Source of the DNA: Dermatophagoides farinae
Lineage: Eukaryota; Arthropoda; Arachnida; Sarcoptiformes; Pyroglyphidae
Length of the DNA stretch: 64,000 nucleotides
Reading direction: 5' to 3'
Assembly: GCF_024713945.1 (NCBI RefSeq)
Contig: NC_134682.1
Coordinates: 620,001-684,000, forward strand
How positions within the stretch are numbered: the stretch's first letter is position 1; every line of letters starts with the position of its first letter. The notes under the pieces were generated by a model, which worked only from the letters and a program-made list of their open reading frames with translations, was not told the DNA's origin and ran no database searches. A program made the translations under genes and the position numbers. This document shows, piece by piece, positions 24,194 through 33,449 of this stretch.

Positions 24194-25239
24194 TTAATCT
24201 TTGATGGCCAAATCTTTTTGTATAGTCGATTCAATATAACTAGTATCAAATGGATCAATTTCATCGACATCAATGTCTTTGATTAATGTTGGTTTCAAAA
24301 TCGATTCACCACTTTTAATGGCTTCAACATCAATAAATGACGTATCGAATGGATCGATCGTCGGCTCTTCAATGGCAAATAATGATGTGTCTGTTTTTGT
24401 TTTTTCACCATCCACTAATGGTATTCCTGGTGCTGGATTGGTGAATCCAAAATCTTCAATTAATTCCCGTGCAATTCGTTTTGTTTCTTCGTCAATCACT
24501 GGCTTGGTTTTGTCCTTATCTATTGATTGCTGTTGTTCAGTCTCGTCTGTGTTTTAGAGAGAAAAACGAATCCAAATAATCCAGTCTCTTACACCTATTG
24601 CAAATATTCACACATACCTTGTTTAGGAAATTGAAATATTGGATCTGATGGATTATAATCGGCTGTTTCGTCGAATGCTGCCCAAGCACCGATATTTTTT
24701 GGTGCCGTTTCGTCAAATTGATCTGAAAAAGTGGGATCTTCAAATTTGCTGATTTCTTTAACAGCTGATTCGGTTTGTAATTTTTCCAACACAGTTTGTG
24801 TTTTCGATGTTACAGCATCAGCTTTGGCTGTTAATGATAGAAAAAATTTCCACTCTTCACAATCTTTTTTACTTTCTTCTTGTTGACGTAGTTTTTCTCG
24901 TTCCTCTTTTCTATATTCTTCTTCTTTAGCTTTTAATTCTTCAAGCGATAATTTTGGCTGCTCTTGTTGTTGTTGTTGTTCCTGTTCACCAAATGATAAA
25001 GGAAATGGTTCACCAACTGTTATATTATTGACTGAATCAAAATTAGCAAAATTTGTATTTGTTGAATCAAATTTAATTTTTAACTGATCATTAATATCTG
25101 TTGTTGTTGTTGTTGTTGTTGTTAATGTCGATGGATGTGGCGGTATTTCAGGCACATAATTATCGAAATCATCATCATCATCATTTTTACGTTTGGGATT
25201 CCCAACGACTTTGGTGATTTTTTTCTTCAAATAGTTCAT
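24194..25239 (-). CDS. stnA: Stoned A-like protein (first ORF of the dicistronic stoned locus)
   Basis: Two exons, 25239-24618 and 24546-24194, join in phase to 324 residues. Position directly 5' of stoned B, the Lys-rich start (MNYLKKKITKVVG), a charged coiled-coil stretch (SLEELKAKEEEYRKEER, about 100-130) and repeated acidic DPFDTS motifs near the C-terminus (TIDPFDTSFID, EIDPFDTSYIE) match what is known of stoned A, a presynaptic endocytic protein. DPF motifs typically bind the AP-2 appendage. Poly-Thr and poly-Gln tracts lie in the first third. After the initiator the protein has no methionine at all. I assign stoned A from synteny and motifs; sequence similarity to fly stoned A could not be measured. 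The start is the first in-frame ATG; a short leader intron may precede it. Confidence 0.8.
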
Positions 25240-28200
25240 ATCTCAACGGAACAGAAAAAAAACGACGACAACAACAACAATCTAATATTTGCTACTGATA
25301 TGATGATATTCATTCCTTTTTGGAGATGAATAAATTATATTCGAAAAAGTTTCTTATTGCTGATAATAAATTCGAATAAATGTCAAATGTAATGTCAATA
25401 ATAAGATGTGTTTATAACCAATGATGATGATGATTATTGTGGATAATCCACTTTTTTTTCGTTTAATTGTTTAATGATTCTTTCACATAGAACACACACA
25501 CGTACACACTAGTCACAAACAAAACTATAGTAGACATTAAAAAAAACGAGTCAGATAAATTTCAAGAAAAAAAAACAAATCATTCAAAATTCATCCATTA
25601 GATAAATATAACATGAATGTGAGTAACATGAACATTGTTGATGCTCAATTTTTTTTTTGCTTTACTTTACTTTAATCATTAATGACGATGTTTTTTTCCA
25701 TCATTTCTCTTGTTGTTGCTGTAGTAGTAGTAGTTTCACTACCATAGCAAAAAAGTTGTTCCAGAACTGTTCCAGAATCTGATGAGAAAATAACAACAAC
25801 AACAACAATAAAAAAGAATCCAAATGATTCGTGATGATAGTAGTAGCAGATTCATTTCTATATAGCCATGTTTTTGAGAATGTCATTCATTTTTTTTTTT
25901 TTTTTTTGATTGTTTGTTTGAAATTGCTGCCGGTTTTTTTCGTTTGATGGTCCAAAAAGAAAAAAATTTGGATTTTCCCCATACACTACTACTGCTTCTC
26001 CATACCCTTCATTTTTTATTTTATTTCAAATTAAGTCAAGGATGTCGACACAGTCAGACACACACAACAACAACAACAACATTGACGTCATTTGGTCGCC
26101 CAAAACTATCTTCTATATATAAAAAAAAACTTTTCAATTCCAGAAATTCTTCATATCTTGTGATTTCAAATTTTTCTTCTTCTTCTTCATCGTTCTATGC
26201 CTACTTCTTGTTGGCATTTCATCTATTCTATCTTTATATATAGATCGATAGAATTCTAATACCACCGGGTGATTTTCTAGTAATAATTCTGGATTCGTAG
26301 TGGTGGTGGTGGTGGTGGTAGATTCATTTTTATTATTATTATTATTTTTAGATTTCCAAATTTTTTCAGCTTACATGTGTGTGTCTGTGTGTGTCTATTA
26401 TTCAATTAAAGCAATCTATATTAATGTTTATATCATTTTTATTAACCATTAAAAAAAACCATAACGAAAACCGGATGAACAACGAAAAATAAAAAATTCA
26501 GTTCAATTATGCGCAATATCATAATCATCATTGATGATTAAAGTGATTCGATTCGATTATCGATTCGTTTACAGATAGAAAAAAAATATATAATACATCA
26601 ATCGATCAACCAGAATTGATTTGTTGCTGTTTTTTTTTAAAAAATTAAAATCCAAATAATAAAATGATTATGATGATTGAAGTGAGAAGAGATTCTATTT
26701 GAATGATTCAGATGTATTCGAAGATGTAAGAAAAAAACCACTTCCACTTCCTTTTTTCTACCACCGCTCCACTACACATCCTCACGTATTTTAATCCCGT
26801 TCGAATGGGAAAATTTTTATTTTCAACCAGAAAACAAAAACACACACAAAAAACAATTGTCTCGATTTTGTTTCTGTTAAATAATAATAATCTATGATGT
26901 CTGCATTCTTAGTCAGTGCATACACACACAGACGGGCACAGAATTTATTGAATGTGACAAGTTTGAATGTAAACCCAATATATATCCGGACCAATATGAG
27001 ACAAATAAATATCTTTTTCTTGGAACCACCAAATTTGAATCCAATGATGAAACAAAAAAGAATAGCACTTCTTCTATATATATATCGTTGGCTATTTTTT
27101 TTCGAACGATAAACGGAATCTTTACAGAATTGGATCTGTTTTTTTTTCATAGCAAAAAAAAAATGCAAGGAAAATGTTCTTTTGGTCTGTTCTAGTGGAA
27201 TATTTGTTTTTTCGACTGAAATTATTTCATCAATCGAAGAAAATGAATGTCAAAGTCGATAATCAAGATGATGATGATGATGATGTTAATTTTCAAGTTA
27301 ACAAGAAGCTCATCAATGTAGATCATTTCAATTTTTTTTTCTTTCTCAATTCACGGTCCAAAGTGGAATAAAATTAAAAAAAAATTTTCGTGCATTTAAT
27401 TAATTTCTCTCTCTCTCTCTTGATTTAATGGACCGATGATGGGCCACTGATGATGATGATGATGGCGATCTTCTTATATTGCCTGCCAACATGTTGAAAT
27501 GATGTGTGTGTGTGATTAATTTTCGTGAACAAAAAAATGGATCAATAAAAAAAATTTCATAATTTCATTATTTGAATTTCATAATTTAAAATTCCAACAA
27601 AAAAAAATTGATCCATTGATGATGAATGGATCAAAAAACGTTGAATGTCAACAATCATGTCATGTCCATAATGAATGTCAATGTGATTCAAAACCAATAA
27701 AATCAATGATGAACTATATGGAAAACATTTGTCATTCATTCCAATCCAATCCAATCTAATCTAATCTAATCTCATTTTTAATTTTTACACAAATTTATGG
27801 AACAAAAAAAAACAGCAAAGGAAATGACTAACGATGTAAACGTGATTTCTATTTATTCGGAAATGAAAAATATTTGCGCACACACACACACACAAGATAA
27901 AATCATGACTTTTTCATGGTGATGTTATCTTCAGCGAAGAAAAAAAAATCATCACCATCTTCATTATAAAACGGATTATTATTTAACAGAAGGAAAAAAA
28001 ATGTCAACAATTAACTCAACGATTTCTCTCTCTCTACACCGCAAAAAAAATTGAAATTAATGAAAATTGAAAAGCCCATCACATCTGAAAATCTAAATTT
28101 CATTGACAAGAAAATTGTGCCAGTGATACACCAAAAAAAAAAATCAATCAATCGATCAATTAACCTTTTTCGAATGACTTTATTTTTATTTGGTTTTTTT

Positions 28201-28520
28201 TTCATGATTACAAAACACATTGATCATGACAGACAAAAACAGGTAAAAGGGCATGGGCAAGATAAACTTATCGGATTCAATAATCTGAAGAAAAAAATTT
28301 TTTTTTTCTTCATAATTCACTTTCACAACAACAACAAAAAAATGCCGAGGCAGAACAAGTTTTGTGTGTGTGTGTGTGTGTATGTGATCCAGACAATCAC
28401 CGACGATGATGACGACGACGACGACGATGATGATGATTATCGATCCAATATGGATAATGAATGATGATGATGATGATGCTCAGATGACCTAATATCATTT
28501 TTTTTCTTTTCATTAATCAG
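25240..28520. other. Intergenic region, mostly repeats and poly-A/T
   Basis: Upstream of the stoned transcript, so its promoter should lie near 25240-25600. The rest holds GTG, CAA and CA runs. The longest frame (26791-27168, minus) has no recognisable features. I see no supportable gene in this stretch. Confidence 0.55.
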
Positions 28521-28777
28521 ATCAAATGTGATGATTATGAAAAAACAACCACGAAATGATGGTCATCAAATGTCACATGTATGTAATGGTTATAGTATTT
28601 TATCATCTTCGTTTGCTCAATTGGATCATATCTTGGATCAAGGTGTGTGTGTATCATTTGTTTTTTTTCTCATTCAATTTTTTTTCACTTTCCTCTCCAT
28701 AATTTTGATTATGGTTCGTTTGTTTTACACGTAATTTTAATTGAACGTTTCTTCAATTCTTCATAGGAAATTTGTAA
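28521..28777 (+). CDS. Candidate terminal exons of an unrecognised gene
   Basis: After a convincing acceptor (poly-T, CATTAATCAG ending at 28520) a frame runs through MKKQPRNDGHQMSHVCNGY and SILSSSFAQLDHILDQ to a possible donor at 28642/28643 (CAAG|GTGTGT). A second acceptor (TTCTTCATAG ending at 28766) continues the frame for three codons to TAA at 28775-28777. The non-repetitive residues argue for coding, but I find no upstream exon and do not recognise the product. It could be the 3' end of a gene to the left or a chance frame. The TATA box of the Gly-rich gene starts 25 bp further on. Confidence 0.25.
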
Positions 28778-28801
28778 TGTTTTGTGAGTTTCAGCATCGG
28801 A

Positions 28802-28810
28802 TATATAAAT
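28802..28810 (+). promoter_or_regulatory. TATA box of the Gly-rich protein gene
   Basis: TATATAAAT lies 119 nt upstream of the start codon at 28921. A start site about 30 bp downstream, near 28832, would give an 89-nt leader. This is the clearest core promoter in the window and fits a highly expressed structural gene. Confidence 0.6.
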
Positions 28811-28920
28811 AAGACATTTGGCATGATTAAACTTCAATCATTCGTTGGAGTTTCTATAAGTTATCTGTATATTTTTTTTCCCAACAAAATCAACATTTTA
28901 ATCATATATCATTTAGCATC

Positions 28921-29742
28921 ATGTATCGAAAAGTAAAGTTTTTTTTTTGTTGAAAATTTTTTTTTTTTGATCAAAAAATGTTTCCTTTCTAGGTTTGTAT
29001 AATGACAGCTTTGATGGCTGTAGCCGTTAATGCATATGGTGGCGGCGGTTATGGTGGTGGTGGTGGTGGCGGCGGCGGATATTCTAGTGGTGGCGGCGGT
29101 TATGGTGGTGGTGGTGGCTATGGCGGTGGTGGTGGTGGTTATGGCGGTGGTGGTGGTGGTTATGGCGGTGGTGGCCCAGTTTCAGCTTCATTGGCCGTTT
29201 ACAGTAACCATAATGTCAATTTCCGACCAGTATCAAGCCGTGGTTACGGTAAACCAACCAATGTCTATGTTGACAGCACAAGTTCTCCAGTCAATTTTGT
29301 TTTCCGATCTTCATCTGGTGCCGTCAATGTTCAACAACAACATCAATCAGGCGGTGGTTCATTCAAAGAAAACTCATCTGAAGATGCTCCACATCGATTG
29401 GTTCAAACTGTCAGAAAACCAATCATACAGGAAGTCCGAGAAATCATTACCCCAATGCGAATAATCAGACAGGAAATTCAACCAGTACAAGAAAACATCC
29501 AAACTTTGATTTCCCGCGATGATGGAGCTGGTGGTGGTGGTGGTGGTGGTGGTGCAGGAGGCGCTGGAGGATTTGGAGCAGGTGGTGGTGGTGGTTTCGG
29601 AATTGGTGGAGGCCGTGGTGGTGGTGGTGGTGGTGGTTGTGGTGGAGGTGGTATGGGCTGTGGTGGCGGTAGTGGTCTTAGCTACAGTGGTCCATACGGT
29701 AGTGGTAGCAGTTATGGTGGTGGCCAACGAGGTGGTTATTAA
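28921..29742 (+). CDS. Secreted glycine-rich structural protein
   Basis: Two exons: a 12-nt first coding exon, 28921-28932, and 28993-29742, giving 253 residues. Splicing builds a signal peptide, MYRKVCIMTALMAVAVNA, cleaved before YGGGG; neither exon alone has it. Then come GGGY/GGGGGY repeats (about 19-62). Next is a non-repetitive core (about 63-175) with SLAVYSNHNVNFRPV, VNFVFRS, APHRLVQTVRKP, and a heptad-like stretch, IIQEVREIITPMRIIRQE. A second Gly-rich block with scattered Cys follows to the C-terminus, GGGQRGGY. Gly-rich arthropod proteins of this kind usually serve cuticle or silk-like matrices; the exact role here is inferred. TATA box at 28802; poly(A) signals AATAAA at 30089 and 30093. 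Confidence 0.85.
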
Positions 29743-31517
29743 AAATCAGTTGAAAATTTTTCAACAACAACAAAAAAATCCACCTATCTGTCAAATGAAT
29801 AACCGGAACAAAACAACAACAAAAAAACTACCCAAAAAACCTGAAAAATAGACAAAGATAATGAATGAATGAATGAATGAAAAATCACCATCACCATCAC
29901 CATCAACATCATCATTATCAATGATTGTCAAAGTTTTTCATCACAATCATTGAACACATTCATATATTTTCATATATAAAAAACATCCACACATCCACAT
30001 ATTACATTACATTACATATATAAAATCATTCCACATGTAAAAAAAAATTATTAATAATGAATATTATATATTCACATTGTTAATTTGTAATAAATAAACC
30101 TTGAAAAAAAAATATTAGCCACGGTTATTCTTTTTTTTTCTGGTAACATTTGTTCATTCGGGTAGAATAATAATAACCAAAATAACCAATATTTTGGTGG
30201 TGAAAACATTATAATTCAAACACAGTCACGTGTGAATGAATCACGCACACACACATATGATGTGATCTTCATTGAAACAAACAAAATAGAAAATAGAAAA
30301 ATTCTCCTTTCAAGGTTTCAACACATAATTTAAAAGTTTTTTTTTCCAATTTAATAATGAGCGTTGAGATCGTGTGTATATATCAAAAGATCGAAAAGGA
30401 CAACGACAGATTAATGATAGAATGTTTTGTTTTGTTGTTTTTCTGTTATCTATCCAAAAATAAATGAATAAAATATGTGATCATCATAGATGTAAGTGTT
30501 GTTTTGTTGATTTAATTCAATAATAAATAATAATTTAATTTGATTTGAAATATGGCCAATACCAATCAATCGATGTGATGATGATGATGACCATTTATTT
30601 TTATATTTTTTTTATTTTCTTTACAAACACAACAAATGGAATGTTGTTGTATACGATACTTGGTAATGTAGTTATTCCATCAAAAAAAAAAAAAAAAAAT
30701 TTTTGTTGTTGTTGTTTTTCTGTTTGTAAATGATTGCCATGTTCTTCTCATCATCATCATTAGCACCATTTTTTTCATTCCACCATCACAATAACGTGTA
30801 AATATCATTCAACACACACACTATCCTTGGATTTTAAAATATTCGATGTTAGTCGTCGTCGTCGTTGTCGTTGTAGTATTTATGTTTGCCAAGCATTTTG
30901 GCTAGCTTTTTCAGCTCACGATTTTTTTTTTGGTTTATGAAAATAATAATAAATGATGATGATGATGACCACCACCACCACCACCACCACCTCCCATGAT
31001 GATAAGATCGCTATTCGTGTATCATATGAATACGAATACGTGTTTGGCAAATGGCATTCAATTCAATTTATTTTTTTCCATCAGGTAATCATCAAATGTT
31101 AGCTGTAAAAAAAAAATTGATGCGCAAATAAAAAAAAAACTATTATTCTTGACTTTCAATCCATCGAGAATTTTTTCCAACAACAACAACAACAACAACA
31201 ACAACGACGACGACGACGACAACAAAAACAAAACAAAAAACAATGTCTGTTCATTGATCAATCAATTTTGTTTTTGATTGTTATGAAAATAATCATTTGA
31301 CTAATAATTAATCAATTGATTGATTGATTGGTTGATTGTGAATGCAAAGAAATATTCAAAAAAATTTCCAATTTATTCTTAATGGAGAAATTCATTTTTT
31401 TTTATCATTTCATCAACAACAATCACAACGACAACAACAACAACAACAAACAACGATGATGTTATGTGTGTGAAATTTTCATAATTTAAATGGTCATCCT
31501 CATAATCATAATCACCA
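29743..31517. other. 3' UTR of the Gly-rich gene and spacer
   Basis: The first ~350 bp are the likely 3' UTR, ending near overlapping AATAAA signals at 30089-30098. The remainder holds ATG, CAC and CAA triplet runs and no coding exon. The promoter of the following membrane-protein gene should lie at its right end. Confidence 0.6.
30089..30098 (+). terminator. Poly(A) signal pair of the Gly-rich gene
   Basis: Two overlapping AATAAA hexamers about 350 nt after the stop codon, followed within 20 nt by an A-run and a T-rich stretch, as expected of a 3' end site. Confidence 0.55.
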
Positions 31518-32243
31518 ATGTTCTGTTTAACATATTGCCAAATGGATCTATTTGATTATAATAAAAGACAATTGAAAAAAACTAGATTTGTTATTCTGGT
31601 CATATTTACATCGTTCATTATCGATATCATCGAATTTGTTTCATCATCTCCAACAACGACAACTGCAGCAACAACGACGACGACATTGGCAATGCCTACA
31701 TTAATGATGAAAATGATAAATCATACAACATCATCAAATGATGAATGTGAAAATGATGATCAATGTAAACAATTGGATCAATATAAATTATGTGATCGAT
31801 CAACAAGACAATGTTATTGTAATAATAATTATTATGAAAATCCATTCAATAATAGTTGTCAGGAAAAATATCGCCATCTACCTACATATAAAAAACAGGA
31901 ACGTAAATATTTTAATAAATATCGTACAAACAATAATAATCGTCGTAATGGTGCTGCTGTTGATGATGATGATGATGATGATTTAGAAACAACATATCTT
32001 CAACATAGTTCAAATTTTCGACGTGATTTATTACAATACACTTTGTATGGATGTTTTGTCATTGGTCAAATCGTATTGACAAGTCATTATTTGATCCAAA
32101 AACGTATGAAAGTATTGAGGAGGCAGATTGAATTGGAAAAACAACAACAACAACAACAGCAGCAGCAACAGGAACAAAATGAAACGACTGATGAACGTGA
32201 TACCAAAACTAGTGATGATGATGTTATTGTGGAAATCTGTTGA
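31518..32243 (+). CDS. Predicted single-exon membrane protein with six-Cys (EB/EGF-like) ectodomain
   Basis: 241 residues. A hydrophobic segment (about 23-41, FVILVIFTSFIIDIIEF) acts as signal peptide or anchor; a second ATG at 31542 would give a shorter N-terminus. After a Thr-rich linker comes a Cys module (about 77-114; Cys 77, 83, 92, 99, 101, 114; ECENDDQCKQ, KLCDRSTRQCYC, NPFNNSC), spaced like EB or EGF-like modules. A basic/Asp-rich stalk follows, then a second membrane span (about 175-193, TLYGCFVIGQIVLTSHYLI), a basic stop-transfer (QKRMKVLRRQ) and a Gln-rich acidic cytoplasmic tail ending VEIC. I do not recognise an ortholog. A poly(A) signal AATAAA at 32289 supports the 3' end. No intron is needed. 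Confidence 0.72.
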   Translation: MFCLTYCQMDLFDYNKRQLKKTRFVILVIFTSFIIDIIEFVSSSPTTTTAATTTTTLAMPTLMMKMINHTTSSNDECENDDQCKQLDQYKLCDRSTRQCYCNNNYYENPFNNSCQEKYRHLPTYKKQERKYFNKYRTNNNNRRNGAAVDDDDDDDLETTYLQHSSNFRRDLLQYTLYGCFVIGQIVLTSHYLIQKRMKVLRRQIELEKQQQQQQQQQQEQNETTDERDTKTSDDDVIVEIC

Positions 32244-33449
32244 AACCCAGAAGAAACAAAAAAAAATCTGTCTGTCTGTCTGTCTTATAATAAAAATGGA
32301 TCTCTTTATATATTTGGAATTTGTTTTTTCACTTTTTTTCACTTTTTTTTTGAATTTCAAAATGAGAAATTGAAAAGCGCTGGCGAAAAATTTTCGAACA
32401 AAAAAAAATTCAAACCTTTATAATAGTTGCTGACATCTAGTGACCAAAATTCGAATGAATGTCATTCGATTTATACAAATACATTGTTTATGAATGGTTA
32501 TCGTATATGACAATATTGACAACAGCAACAAAAAAAAAAAAAAAATTGAGCCAAGATGGCGCTTCAAGGCGTGTGTGTTTCAAATCAACACATTCACATT
32601 AATAACCACTACCACAAACATACACAAACAAACATGACGTCGAATGCCCTCTATTGTTGAACGGCCAACTCCTCAACAGAAAAATAGTGCACAAACAATT
32701 TGATTGGACCAAAATAACTCACTCACTCATACACACACACACACACAATATATGTATATTTTGTGCGAGCGCTCTCTGTGTGTGATACAGGAATTACATT
32801 TCGTTTTTTTTTCATCATCATCATCATAAAAATTGCATTTTTCCCTGATTGCCACATTTTCCTATCCAGGTAATTTGTAAGTATTTTATTCAAATTTTTT
32901 TTTCTTGAATAATAAAATTTATTATTTGATCCAAGATGTTTGACACACATTTGTCAAACGAATATCGATGTGTGTGTGTGTGTGTTTGTGTGTGAGAATA
33001 TCAATGAATGTCTTGTGGATTTGTCGATAGTAATGGCCTCTGTTAGGTTATGTTCCGAGTTATTCTTTCATCGCTTGTCCGCTTTGTGGCGGTTGTGCCA
33101 TTTTTTTTTTTATTTTGTTTTGATTTAATAATTCCAAATGATGATTTTGATGATCATATTGCATAATTATGAAAATTTGTTAGCTTTTATAATTAAAAAA
33201 AAAAAATTTGTTAATGGATTGGATTTTCGATCAATGATTACAATGTTGCGTCTTATAGCACTCAAATGAGTTTTTTATTTTGTATGTCTGTGAGAGCCAG
33301 TTAAACAACAACAACAACTTTTTCATATTCGAATTTCTTTTTTTTCTCGTCATTCGATTTAGGTTGTTTTGTATTGCAAAAAAAAAAAAAAATATTCTTC
33401 CCTTTATTCGGATTTTGGAATCTTGAAAGCCCTTTGTTTCTGATACAAA
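32244..33449. promoter_or_regulatory. Spacer and 5' region of CTCF
   Basis: Holds the 3' UTR of the membrane-protein gene (AATAAA at 32289) and the CTCF promoter and leader. It contains two CTCF-like sequence matches (32432-32443 and 32554-32562) and a short, less AT-rich stretch at 33030-33112 with a possible upstream ATG at 33033. I find no clear TATA box and no coding exon. Confidence 0.5.
32551..32562 (+). promoter_or_regulatory. CTCF/YY1-like motif upstream of the CTCF gene
   Basis: CCAAGATGGCGC contains AGATGGCGC, which fits the core AGRKGGCGC of fly and vertebrate CTCF sites, and also AAGATGGCG, the YY1/Pho core. Only the core matches; the CCASY part of the CTCF consensus is absent. 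Function is inferred. Confidence 0.35.

Noticed and set aside
26791-27168. 125-codon minus-strand frame
   Set aside because: No recognisable domain, low-complexity Phe/Lys-rich ends, and an overlapping equally open frame on the other strand.
33033-33128. Upstream ATG frame 5' of CTCF (MASVRLCSELFF...)
   Set aside because: Short, ends in poly-T-encoded Phe, and not joined in frame to CTCF by clear splice sites; at most an upstream ORF in the leader.
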